NCBI GenBank assembly: GCA_949358305.1
Contig: OX442319.1
Span: 5,022,001-5,086,000, forward strand
DNA from: Strigamia acuminata
Taxonomy: Eukaryota > Arthropoda > Chilopoda > Geophilomorpha > Linotaeniidae
DNA: 64,000 nt
Reading direction: 5' to 3'
Shown here: positions 46,065 to 64,000 of the stretch, piece by piece
Position numbering within the stretch: position 1 is the stretch's first letter
How the letters are laid out: each line of letters opens with the position of its first letter
Notes under the pieces: generated by a model
Databases searched by the model: none
What the model was told of the DNA's origin: nothing
Seen by the model: the letters and a program-made list of their open reading frames with translations, nothing else
Made by a program: the position numbers and the translations under genes

Positions 46065-46900
46065 TTGTGAGGTCGAATTAACTCTTGGATTTTGTGTAGT
46101 TTTGTGTAGGTTTTCTTGAGGTGAAGTAAACAAAGATTGTTGCCTAGTGAGGAATACAATTGGTTGAGAAATCTGACAGTTTCGTATTGTTTGTCGTGTT
46201 TGTTAACTTCTCTGTGATTGAGTCGCAGCAATTTGGGCCAAGAATTGGAAACTTTGGGAAAAACATTCGCATTTATGTTGTTTTTATATTGAAATCAATT
46301 AAATTACTTTATTTAAATCGTTTTACTGGACTTTCATTAATTTCTTTCTTTATTCGTGTTTAAATATCTACATCACTGTATTAATGTGGCAAGTAAATCC
46401 ACCGTGCGCTGCTTTCAAGAATTTTCATGAAAAAGTTTATAAACACGATGAAGATCCCAGCGCCATCTCGTAACACTGCACCAAAGTCCATCGGATAAAA
46501 TGGCATCGATTTTCCTATCTCGCAAACTCCAAGCACCACGTGCAATCCGTGGCAATCCCCCATGATGTCACACCAAACACGCTTCTCCGTTTTCATACTC
46601 GCCTGCAACCACCTTTACTTTGGTAATTTCAACCGACCACACATCACAACCGGCACGAAAACGGCGCATAAGTAGGTCAAGTTTTGAGACAAACGTTATT
46701 TTTGGTTCTCCCTCTTGTGGCAGTGGACGAGTCGGGCCTTATTCTCGTCTTGAAATTTCATTTCAAGGGTCCGCGAAGGGTCAATGTCAAATGGATTCAC
46801 GTGGCGCTCGTCCGGTCTGCGTGCAATTGATGTTTGGACTTGGAGAGGAAAGATGATATTGTCGTGATTTTAATCAGAGAGAGGAAAGACGTTTGTGGCG
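46065..46900. promoter_or_regulatory. Divergent intergenic region between EXOG-like gene and MTP
   Basis: 836 bp separate the start codons of two divergently transcribed genes, so both promoters must lie here. No TATA box is evident. A minus-strand frame at 46381-46608 (75 codons, ending WIYLPH) has no recognisable homology and is not called as a gene. Confidence 0.4.
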
Positions 46901-49900
46901 ATGTGTTATTCGTGTGTGGTTGTGGTGGTCAGTTTGCTGTTCTTTTGTCTTGAAGGGTTTTTGTTTTTCCCGTTAGTTACGACACTACAGTATGAGGTGG
47001 GGGTGTCGTATGAATATGAGTACAAGAGTGTGGTGAGTTTTGCGGAGACGCGGCCGGAGCAGAGTGAAGTTGGATTTGAAGTGGGTTCGACGGTGCAAGT
47101 GAAGTCTATTTGGCAAGATGGAGACAAACAGCAACTGTTTTTGTTGAAGGTAAATTAAAATCGATGGAAAGAGAGAAAGGACTGGTGGAATTGGAAGAAA
47201 AAATAAGTGAGATGAAATTGGAAGTCACAGGGTGGTGTTTAGAATCAAGAAAATTATGTGGGGAATCAATAGAAATGAGCAGAAATCAACGAATTTCACG
47301 AGAAAATGGATTAAAAATTTTAAAAAGTCAACAATTTGCACGAAATATCACTAAATATCAACAGAATATTGTTAAAAAATCATTACAAATCGGTTGAAAA
47401 TTAATAATAATCATTAAAAATCGGTTAAAAATTAATAAAAATCATTAAAAATCGGTTGAAAATTAATAAAAATCATTAAAAATCGGTTGAAAATTGATAA
47501 AAATCATTAAAAATCGGTTGAAAATTGATATAAATCATTAAAAATCGGTTGAAAGTTAATAAAAACATAATAAACCGGTTAAAAATTAATAAAAATCATT
47601 AAAAATCGGTTAAAAATTAATAAAAATTATTAAAAATTGGTTGAAAATTGATAAAAATCATTAAATAGCGGTTGAAAATTAATAAAAGTCATTAAAAATC
47701 GGTTAAAAATTAATAAAAATCATTAAAAATCGATTAAAAATTTATAAATTTATTAATTAATCGGCTGAAATTTTTTAAAATCATTAAAAAATGAATTGAA
47801 AAATTATACAAATACTTAAAAAATAATTGAAAACCATACAAATCATTAAATATCAACATAAAATTCATGGAAAATTAAATCAATTAAAATCCACTGAAAA
47901 ATACCATAAAAAATCACTAAAATTAATTTAAAGATATATGTATAATATACATTTCAGATGCAGCCAAAACTTTTGGTGAAACCAAAAGGCAAATCCACAT
48001 TTGAGGTACATCCTTCTAGCCTCGATTCCAGCACATCAAATCCAGTAATATTTGCACTAAACGAAGGTCGCATAACTCATTTCTTCGCCACTTCAAACGA
48101 AGATGTTGATTTGCTCAATTTAAAAAGAGGTGTCATCAGTTTGTTTCAGTTGCAACAGGTCACAGGTGAAACACAAGAGGTGATTATTGTTTACTTTATT
48201 CTTTACTCATTGTTAACTGTCACATTTTTTTAAATTTTTAAATCACAGGTTGATGTTTCAGGAAAATGTTCAGTTTTGTACAAAATATCAGGAAGAACAA
48301 CAACTAAAGTGAAAAAATCATGTTCTGGTAATAATCAAGACACCAAAGATTTTTCTAATATCAATAAAGTAAGCAAACAATTAATATTTAAAAATTAAAA
48401 ATTTAATATTATATAATTTAACATTTTTTTGCAGATTTTTGACACTGATCTCACATCACATCAAAAAGCCACATACCAATTAACAGCCGATGATTTAATA
48501 ATTCAAACAGCGGAAAGCGAAGAACAATTTCGACAGACCGTGGCACCAATACTCAGTGCATCGACATCAATCACTTCGAAGTAGCGTCACAAACTATTTC
48601 TAAATTAAATACAAATATTTCAAATGTAAAATTCTGTATAGGCAAAAAATTGCATTGGTAAAACAGATCCAAGAAGAGAATTTATTCATAGGAAATACCT
48701 TGCAGAAGGTTGTGGAATCCGTTTCCAGAACTCTTAACATACAACTAACGCAAATGGACATCGAGCTATCGAAAACACAAATTAAACCGTATTCACAAAC
48801 GGTGAGTTAATAAACCTTCGGAAAAATAAGGTCAGGTGATACGATCATGTGAGAAAAACCAATGCAAAATAACATTATAACATTGTTAATTTGTGGACGG
48901 AGTCAAACTGCATTATGTCATAATTTTCCAATGGTCTATTCCGCCATTCTGATACGTCTATTTACACTTAACTTTGTTTGTTTTAGTTGTCCGCATTTGT
49001 GCGAGAGCGTAAGGACATTTTATCGAACAAGCGACTTGCCATGAACAAATCTGCGTATGGTTTCCTGCAAGTTTTAAATTACTTCCGACATTCATCGAAA
49101 GAGGAAATTACAGCGGTGCTCAAAGATCCAAAAAATAAAAATATTTTGTAAAACTGGCATAATTTACCCATTGTGTACAAAATTTTAAATTATTGTCTGC
49201 TTTTAGGCCATCGCTGTTGGATGTGGCAGCTTTTGCTCAAACCTCAGAGGCATTCCAATCAGCAATGGAAATTCTTCCAAAAGTTCACAATTCTGACACA
49301 ATCGAGAGGTTTTTATTAGCATTGGGTGTTGTTCCACAACCCACTGAAGAAATGATTCAGTCCATAAAGGTGAGAAACAGAAAATGCATAAAAGTTGACC
49401 AATCTTCCTAAAAAATAATCAAAATTCTTCCTTAAAAAGGTCAATTTTTGTCAAAATAATCAAAATTATTCCTTAAAAAGATAAATTTTTATCAAAATAA
49501 TCAAAATTCTTCCTTAAAAAGATAAATTTTTATCAAAATAATCAAAATTCTTCTTTAAAAATGTCAATTTTTATCAAAATAATCAAAATTCTTCTTTAAA
49601 AAGATCAATTTTTATCAAAATAATCAAAATTCTTCCTTAAAAAGGTCAATTTTTGTCAAAATAATCAAAATTCTTCCTTAAAAAGATCAATTTTTATCAA
49701 AATAATTAAAATTCTTCCTTAAAAAGGTCAATTTTTGTCAAAATAATCAAAATTCTTCCTTAAAACGTGCATTTTCGTACCTAAACAATTTTTTTTATAC
49801 AGGTCTTTAATTATTTCAAACCCTTTTTGTCATTTATCTAGTCACTGATTCTTAGTCAAGACTTAAAAGAACCAAAATTAGAAGAAACAGCCATTTTGAT

Positions 49901-52140
49901 GCTGGCATCACTCATTCGTACTCACTGCAAAACAAATGACAACTGTAACAACAAAATTCCAAAAGCTGCCCTCAACAGCTTATCAATCCAATTGGAGCAT
50001 TGCCAGGACAACTCCTGCTACCAGACATTCCTTAAAGCGATGAGAAATGCCGCTCAACCATCCACAATACCGCTGTTAATGAATCAAATAGAGAAAGGTG
50101 GAAAAATTAGTACATGGGCATTGCAAGCACTCAAAGAAATTCCTAGCCAACACATAACTGCCGAAGTAAAAACATCTCTTATGCGAGTTTACAATCAAGT
50201 TAAGCGGCAACATCTTTCGACGTCGCGCCTTTACGCCGCAGATGTGGTGCTGGAAAGCGACCCCACCGAAGACGAGATCAAAGATATTCTTAAGGGGTTA
50301 AATCAGGTAAATGAAATGTCCACCTATCTTCTGTCCAGATTGAAGGAACTGGCACAAACTAATTACAAACTCAGGTAAGATTGTGACGGATTGATGGGAG
50401 TTTGGTCAGTAATTTGAAATTTCTTCATTTGACAGAGATAAATTATTAAAAATTCTCAAACAGCAAAATGTCAATAATTTTGATGTTTTGGCGCAACCTG
50501 GGATTTCCACAGCGTTTACTTCGCTGTTAGCAGGTGAGCTGAAATTAGAAAAATTCGATTTTCGTACAAATAATATGTATTTTTTCAAGGGAATGGTGAG
50601 TCAAACGTAACTTACGGATTACACATGGAATTGGCAAAAGGCGGACTTTTAAAGCAAAGTATATTCGACGTGATTGCCAACCACCACCAATCTAGTCTAC
50701 CACTTATTAGTGTAAGTAATCTGTCGTCACGCAGCTTCCGTATTTTCCCCTTAGAAACGGTTGACCAGGTAATGAAACTATAAGAGAAGCGGCTGGTAAT
50801 TTTCTGCCGAAACGTATGCAAAACGTGTCATTTGTCATCCTTTTTTTGGCACATTTTGTGCCAAAATTGCGCACCCGCGCCCAATTCGAGGCCCCTTAGA
50901 AACAGTTGACCAGGTAATGAAACTATAAGAGAAGCGGCTGGTAATTTTCTGCCGAAACGTATGCAAAACGTGTCATTTGTCATCCTTTTTTTGGCACATT
51001 TTGTGCCAAAATTGCGCACCCGCGCCCAATTCGAGGCCCGCGCGTTATTGGCAAAAATAAAATTTGCCCCGCCGCAATTCGAGGTCCGCGGGCTATTAGA
51101 GGCTCGCGTAGTAATCGATAATATACGGTAATGCATGCTAACCGCGGCTAAATAAGTGCCCAATTCCCCATCACATGGGGAGAGGGGGCGCTGGTCCCCC
51201 CTTGTTAAGGAAAAAACCCAAGAACATCATTTATCATGCATTTTTTAAGCCAAAATAATGTTTTTGTTTCAGTTTAGTATATTTGCGTCTGGTTTGAGTG
51301 GTTTGGCCGACGAAGTCATCGAAGATGACGACGGCGATGCAACGGCCGGTATAGAATTGACAATCATGGATGCGGCTTTACGGCCCTACGTGTTCTTTGT
51401 GGGAAAAACTGACCTAATGAGTCACGTGTGGTCTGGTACAGCGAGTGAACCAACCAACATTTTGCAGGTAAATCATGTGGAATTTTTTTAAACTGACTTT
51501 TGCTTTTAATTTTATTTATCTACGATAGGGTAATTTCTTAATACATGATAGTCATGACCGTGTAGCGCTGGCCAATGGCTTTCTGCTGGATTTCAGCACT
51601 AAAGGAGTCGTATCAGCGGATATATCTGGTTCGGTTCAAGTTAGCTTGTGGAATAGAAATGGCCACTCCGATATCACGACAAAGTTAGCGAAAACTTTAT
51701 TAAAATAAATTCCAAAATTAATCCAATAATTTTTTTTTCTAATTTTCAGAACTGCAGCAGTTATTCAAAGCTCTGCAAGAATCAATTCTAATTTGGTGTC
51801 AATTTCCATTCAGTCTTCGTCTGCTGCTGAAAGCAACATTAACTTTGTAACTGACACAGAGTTCTACGAAAGTCCTGCTAAGATGTGTACTCAAATGCTA
51901 CAGCCGGATGTACACATTAAGTAATTTATTGCTGATTTGGAAATAATATGCTGTGTATGTAAATAACTGATTTAATATTTTGATTTTACGTTAAGGCATA
52001 CGATACGTAAAACTGAAAGGATTCCAAACACAAAACATCGATTACAGCGCACTAAAAGGCGGACAGAACTGGTCATGGGCAAATGTTTCGCCCTACATCC
52101 AAAAAATGATGCATTATGCGGCGTCATGCTGGAATCGTGA
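46901..52140 (+). CDS. Mtp: Microsomal triglyceride transfer protein large subunit, 14 exons
   Basis: MTP pairs with protein disulfide isomerase in the ER and loads lipid onto apolipoprotein B-class proteins such as apolipophorin. Exons: 46901-47149, 47958-48179, 48249-48368, 48435-48580, 48642-48801, 48987-49147, 49207-49369, 49842-50374, 50436-50533, 50590-50711, 51273-51467, 51529-51683, 51750-51920 and 51996-52140, all in phase, 879 codons (human 894). A hydrophobic signal sequence (CVVVVVSLLFFCL) starts the protein. The N-terminal beta-barrel has SYEYEYKSVV and NLKRGVISLFQLQ. The helical lipovitellin domain has PSLLDVAAFAQTS and ERFLLALGVVPQPTEE. The C-terminal sheets have ALRPYVFFVGKTDLMS and ANGFLLDFSTKG. 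Introns 1 and 7 contain minisatellites, and intron 10 a tandem 145-bp duplication. Intron 9 (56 bp) could be read through in frame for a while, but splicing restores family similarity. Confidence 0.93.
47384..47760. repeat. 30-bp minisatellite in MTP intron 1
   Basis: About twelve tandem copies of a unit like aaaatcggttgaaaattaat plus aaaaatcatt, moderately diverged, with more degenerate copies continuing to about 47930. Confidence 0.88.
49405..49775. repeat. About 41-bp minisatellite in MTP intron 7
   Basis: Roughly nine copies of a unit containing aataatcaaaattcttcctt and aaaaaggtcaatttttgtca, with small substitutions between copies. Confidence 0.88.
50751..51040. repeat. Two tandem 145-bp units in MTP intron 10
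   Basis: Units 50751-50895 and 50896-51040 are almost identical, beginning ttagaaac(g/a)gttgaccag and ending caattcgaggccc. The right flank to about 51130 adds partial copies of the aattcgaggcccgcg motif. Confidence 0.85.
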
Positions 52141-53137
52141 GATTACGTCGCCCAATGAGGCAACCACCTGTAAAAAGAAATATAGAAGAAATTAATATTT
52201 TTATGACAATAATTTAAATTTATCTTTGGATATTATTATGGATAAATTTGTTATACTTTGATTTGGTTAATTTTTTTTTTTATAATACAGATTTAAAATT
52301 TAAGACAAGTTACAGACACGCGAGGCAAGTAAACATAAAATAAATGAGAGTAAAGGTGTATTTAATTTGCGCAGGTGCAAGCAGTCAGTTGTGGTAATTA
52401 TATCCGATTTGCTTGAAAAAATAAATTTAAACAAAATGGAAATTTTGACAAAAATTAGAAACATGCATTTTTGACAAAAATATGCATATTTATGCAAAAA
52501 AACAGGCATTTTTTATAATTACATGCATTCTTTTGAGAAAAACATGCATTTTTTTGAGAAAAACATGCATTTTTTGAGAAAAACATGCATTTTTTGAGAA
52601 AAACATGCATTTTTTGAGAAAAACATGCATTTTTTGAGAAAAACATGCATTTTTTGAGAAAAACATGCATTTTTTGAGAAAAACATGCATTTTTTTGAGA
52701 AAAAACATACAACTCGGGAGGGGGCGACTTAACTAGGCAATTTTGAAACTTTCCACTACTATTCAAAATTATTTTTAAAAAGTGCAGAGGTCACTCTCTT
52801 TGTTCCTGTAGATACTGACTTGTGGCGCACGTGAGTTTAACACACCTTTGATGATAACGGGCCTGATTTAAACTTTCCGTATGTTCATCCGATCCCCATT
52901 GGAAAAGAGCGAATCCGCCATTACATTTAAATACTAATATAACAATATTCCATTAATCTGTAATTGTCTCAGACAACAACGATATTGTACGGTTGCCAAG
53001 GCACTGTTCCATGCAAAACATTTACTTTATAGAAGGGGGCTGAGAACTCAGCCCTCAAACCAACTCACTTGACTGTTAACTATTATTTAAACTATTATTT
53101 AATTACCGTGGAGCCAAACAGTCTCTCGCCGAACGAA
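52141..53137. other. Intergenic region between MTP and the sHSP-like gene
   Basis: It contains the MTP 3' UTR, a 21-bp minisatellite (52510-52708) and, near 53034-53058, a short hairpin (gggctgagaactcagccc) roughly 90 bp before the next start codon. No other gene is seen. Confidence 0.5.
52510..52708. repeat. 21-bp minisatellite, gagaaaaacatgcattttt
   Basis: About nine tandem copies with only T-run length variation. The open frames on the minus strand here (KKCMFFSKNACFSQ) are repeat artefacts. Confidence 0.92.
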
Positions 53138-53677
53138 ATGGCGTCAAACAGTCCCTCGCCGAATGAAATGGCGTCAAACAGTCCCTCGCCGAATGAAATG
53201 GCGTCAAACAGTCCCTCGCCGAATGAAATGCAGCCAGACAGTCCCGAGCCGAATGAAATGGAGCCAGACAGTCCCGAGCCGAATGAAATGGCGTCAAATG
53301 AAATGTCGGCAACTGCGATCAATGATTTGCGGGCGAAAAAGAATACGGCTGCGAAACGGACTTCCGAGCGGAAAAACGTAAAACGAACTACGGTGGCTAA
53401 AGGAGCGAAGAAACTTAAATCGCACGCGGGTCCCACGGGAATCGTGAATTGCGACAAAAATAAGTGGGTTTTAACTTTTGATTTGAGCAAGATGGATGTT
53501 CGTCAACTCCGTGTAAATATGGCGAACGGGAAGGTGAAGATCCGGGGACTCTATCGCGGCCACAGGAACGTGATGTGGAGGGACATCAACGAAAATTTCA
53601 CCATTCCTGCTGGTTATTCGATTATATCTCAGAATAACAATAATGGGAAAGTGGTTTGTCGTGCCAAGAGGTTATAA
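53138..53677 (+). CDS. Decapeptide-repeat protein with alpha-crystallin-like C-terminus
   Basis: This intron-free frame has 179 codons from the first in-frame ATG (ACGAAATGG context). Residues 1 to about 50 are tandem SNSPSPNEMA decapeptides, the later copies changed to PDSPEPNEME. Next comes a basic linker rich in Lys, Arg and Thr (about 55-95). The last 75 residues (KWVLTFDLSKMDVRQLRVNM, GKVKIRGLY, FTIPAGYSI, NGKVVCRAKRL) follow the strand order of a small-heat-shock-protein alpha-crystallin domain, including the F-x-L/I-P boundary, though without the A-x-x-x-x-G-V-L box in standard form. Small heat-shock proteins are ATP-independent chaperones. The match is by pattern only and the family call is moderate. 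The same frame is open upstream to about 53069 but without an ATG. Confidence 0.6.
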   Translation: MASNSPSPNEMASNSPSPNEMASNSPSPNEMQPDSPEPNEMEPDSPEPNEMASNEMSATAINDLRAKKNTAAKRTSERKNVKRTTVAKGAKKLKSHAGPTGIVNCDKNKWVLTFDLSKMDVRQLRVNMANGKVKIRGLYRGHRNVMWRDINENFTIPAGYSIISQNNNNGKVVCRAKRL

Positions 53678-54241
53678 AGGGAACTGGCGTTTTGATTGAA
53701 GCAAGAAGATTGTTTACTCTGCAGTTGTGTCGGATATTCATGTAAAAGCATTAAAAATTCAACGTGTTCGTTTATTTATAATATTTGTAACTATTTTTAC
53801 AATTTATTTGACATTTTAAAATGTTTATTTTGAAATCGTAATGAAATCCAAGCAGTAGAAATCTAGAAATCCTAGCTAGTGATTCCGAAATCTGGAAAAT
53901 CTTGAAATAAAATAAGAAAAACTGATTTTATATCTTGTAGTCTGTGTTTCAATGTTTTCAATTTTTTAAATTAAAACCAAAAAAGATTATTATTATTAAC
54001 CTTCAAATGGCACCTCTAGATTACCGTACGTTGCTCTACTTCCTATATCCGGCCTTTCCGCATTGAGACGAGACCCCAGAAGCTTGACCTCGCATTTGGT
54101 CCATTCCACGCACAGAAAACATAGAAAAAGGATATGCCAACCTCAACATTCAGATACAATTCCATCACTGATGTTTTAACTACTCGATTTGACCACTTAA
54201 ATTTGCAACAAGAGGAAAACTCTGCATTTATCTAACGAGTG
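53678..54241. other. Intergenic region upstream of JAK
   Basis: AT-rich. The likely 3' UTR of the sHSP-like gene lies on the left (attaaaa and aataaaa signals near 53745 and 53908). About 240 bp before the JAK start is less AT-rich and may be its promoter. No gene is seen. Confidence 0.45.
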
Positions 54242-62231
<7,990 letters not shown>

Positions 62232-63800
62232 AGTGATACCAAGAGCTGAAAATTTAAATTCATTTTTACTTATTTTAACAATCTTGTAGATGTGAATATT
62301 AGTTTAATTTTGCAGTATTATCAAGTACAACCATTTGTGATATGTATATATTTTTTTACTTATAATTTCTCGGATTTTAACTAAAATGTGCATATGATTC
62401 TATTGCGTCCCCATAATTTTTTTTTTAGCGATTAATTGTGTTATTTGTATATATAAAAGTGCATTTTACGGAATAAATATGTAATGCAAGTTGCACTGTC
62501 GTTCGATTAATTGATTGGCATTATGCATAAAGTGGCTTTTAGTGCCATTTGTATGAGACTTTGTTCTGTTTGCAATGGTTTAAAATTGTTATTTCTGTAA
62601 CTATAAAACTTGTTATCGCATTAAAATATAAAATTTAAGCTAGATTCTCGTTAATTGACAACCACATAACACCAGTTAGTCGCCAAATAGGTCCAGATAA
62701 TATTGAAATGATAATATTCAGTCAAAACAAATCGTCATTTAAATCTTACAATAAATTCAGTCGATTCTGAATGAAATTTCGAGTAAAAATAAGTCATACA
62801 CCATATTCAGTATAAAAATTAAATATATATAATAAACATACTTGTAGTTTATTATCAATATACAATTTAATTCACTCGTAAGCCTTAATTTCGACAAATT
62901 GCACATCAACCGTAAATAAAATCAAATTTCTGCCCGCTGCTTGGTGCCTGAGCGGCAGTTAGGCCTATCCCGAATGAAATTTCGAGTAGAAAGATTGAAA
63001 AATTTGGTCTAATGGGTTCTGACGACAAAATGATTGGACTAAATGATGTTATGACCCCTTTCATTTATCATTGTGTTTGTGATTTACTGGGGTCAAAGGT
63101 TTTCAACTGATGTTACTACTTGTGATCAACTCAATTCAACAAATGAGGTTATTGTGATTGGATTTGATTTACGGTTGATGTGCAATTTGTCGAAATTAAG
63201 GCTTAAATTGTATATTGATAATAAACTACATGTATATTTATTGTTACAGTATTTCTGTACAATGTCAACTGTTTTTCCATGGGTCTTTGGTATATAACTA
63301 TAATAAAATCATAGAAATGCGTTATCTACTTTTATCTTTCTGTATTTAAAAGATTGAGCACGACCTCAGCCTGAAAAGGTCAAGTTCATTGAAAGAAAGG
63401 TCAAAAAGCAAATTAGCTTTCAATTCTTTGTCAACACAAACACAAACAAACAGAAGTAATAAATAATTTCACAAATTTAACTAAAATTTCAAAAATTAAT
63501 TTTATGCCTTATTTATTCATTTTTTATTTTTCATTAAAAATAAAATTTCTTCTAATATAAGAAATGACTCCTACAATTCTGCAAATTAAAATTTCTTTTT
63601 ATTAAATAATTCATTCAACCACCCACACATTCTTTAAACCTAAAACCAATGATAAAATTCCATTCTAACACGTTCACACCTGTTGAGCAAGACTTGTTCA
63701 CTCATCAACCACACGTCCAACTTTGATTGGTCCACGACTGACCCCAAAACTCCATTCCCCAATCAAATGACTCTTTCAACCCACCCCTCACTTTTCCACA
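62232..63800. other. Intergenic region with JAK 3' UTR and an inverted repeat
   Basis: A poly(A) signal AATAAA lies at 62472-62477, 241 bp after the JAK stop. Inverted arms of about 90 bp at 62831-62930 and 63160-63240 (gtttattatcaatatacaat and its inverse) bound a MITE-like segment. From about 63480 the plus strand is A/C-rich up to the next promoter. No gene is seen. Confidence 0.55.
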
Positions 63801-63807
63801 TATAAAT
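63801..63807 (+). promoter_or_regulatory. TATA box of the small secreted-protein gene
   Basis: TATAAAT lies 50-56 bp before the ATG, and a cttcatttctac initiator-like stretch sits about 30 bp downstream, the usual distance to a transcription start. Confidence 0.75.
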
Positions 63808-63856
63808 ACCCTTTCTTTCCCTTCATTTCTACAACCTCACCAGCACCACCAAAACA

Positions 63857-64000
63857 ATGAAGACCTTTATTGTAAGTACAACATTTCTTCAGAATTTCTT
63901 TCCTTATTCTCTCTTTTATTTAATTCAAATTCCCTATTTTTCCAAAAGCTTCTTGCAGTTTTCTGCATCTGTGCGCTCACCTACATCACCGCCTTCCCAC
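63857..64000 (+). CDS. Small secreted or cuticle-type protein, 5' part only
   Basis: Exon 1 (63857-63871) encodes only MKTFI and ends at a gtaagt donor. Exon 2 begins at 63949 and continues LLAVFCICALTYITAFP to the window edge. Together they form a clear signal peptide interrupted by a 77-bp phase-0 intron after the fifth codon. A tiny first coding exon inside the signal peptide, plus a strong TATA box, is the common layout of arthropod cuticular-protein and small secreted-peptide genes. The mature protein lies outside the window, so the family cannot be named. Confidence 0.75.
   Translation, partial: MKTFIVSTTFLQNFFPYSLFYLIQIPYFSKSFLQFSASVRSPTSPPSH

Noticed and set aside
46381-46608. 75-codon minus-strand frame between the EXOG-like gene and MTP
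   Set aside because: No homology recognised, and it lies in a region that must hold two promoters.
47384-49775. MTP intronic repeats as CRISPR-like arrays
   Set aside because: They are direct tandem repeats with no unique spacers, in a eukaryotic intron.
52455-52766. Repeat-rich minus-strand frame (KNACFSQKMHV)
   Set aside because: A 21-bp repeat is a multiple of three and stays open by chance. There is no start context or homology.

Overview
This is a stretch of animal nuclear genome, almost certainly an arthropod. Coding exons are split by GT-AG introns, the DNA is AT-rich and full of transposon-derived repeats, and the genes include a single-copy-type JAK kinase, a microsomal triglyceride transfer protein and a TMTC2-type protein. 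I cannot name the species. A springtail or crustacean would fit as well as an insect. There are no bacterial operons, CRISPR arrays or recognisable RNA genes. Gene models below were built by joining exons by eye. Wherever exons were joined, the splice phases were checked and agree.

Layout from left to right. 1-2881: a base-skewed, repeat-rich upstream region ending in a GC-rich promoter-like segment. 2882-14426 (+): TMTC2-type ER O-mannosyltransferase, 11 exons, 842 codons, with introns loaded with MITEs. 15610-35053 (-): a tandem array of five bestrophin chloride-channel genes, all apparently intact, with many insertions in their introns. 35436-43482 (-): a leucine-rich-repeat gene broken 25 codons before its stop by a complete Ty1/copia retrotransposon (35519-42246) with visibly identical LTRs, a 5-bp target duplication and one uninterrupted 1557-codon polyprotein. 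44894-46064 (-): an EndoG/EXOG-family protein whose catalytic DRGH motif and metal-binding Asn are both replaced. 46901-52140 (+): MTP large subunit, 14 exons, 879 codons. 53138-53677 (+): an intronless gene with a decapeptide repeat and an alpha-crystallin-like C-terminus. 54242-62231 (+): JAK tyrosine kinase, 14 exons, 1081 codons, with nested transposons and a 61-copy 20-bp minisatellite in its introns. 63857-64000 (+): the start of a small secreted-protein gene with a TATA box, cut by the window edge.

The genes do not form one pathway. TMTC2 and MTP both act in the ER lumen, the bestrophins at membranes as Ca2+-activated anion channels, JAK in cytokine signalling and the EXOG-like protein probably in mitochondria. 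The most unusual signals are a likely recent intron gain in one bestrophin paralogue bounded by a CAGGT duplication, the EXOG-like pseudoenzyme, the recent copia insertion giving the LRR gene an LTR-encoded C-terminus, and a dense set of small transposons whose target duplications (TA, 8 bp, 9 bp) can be read directly and show nesting order.
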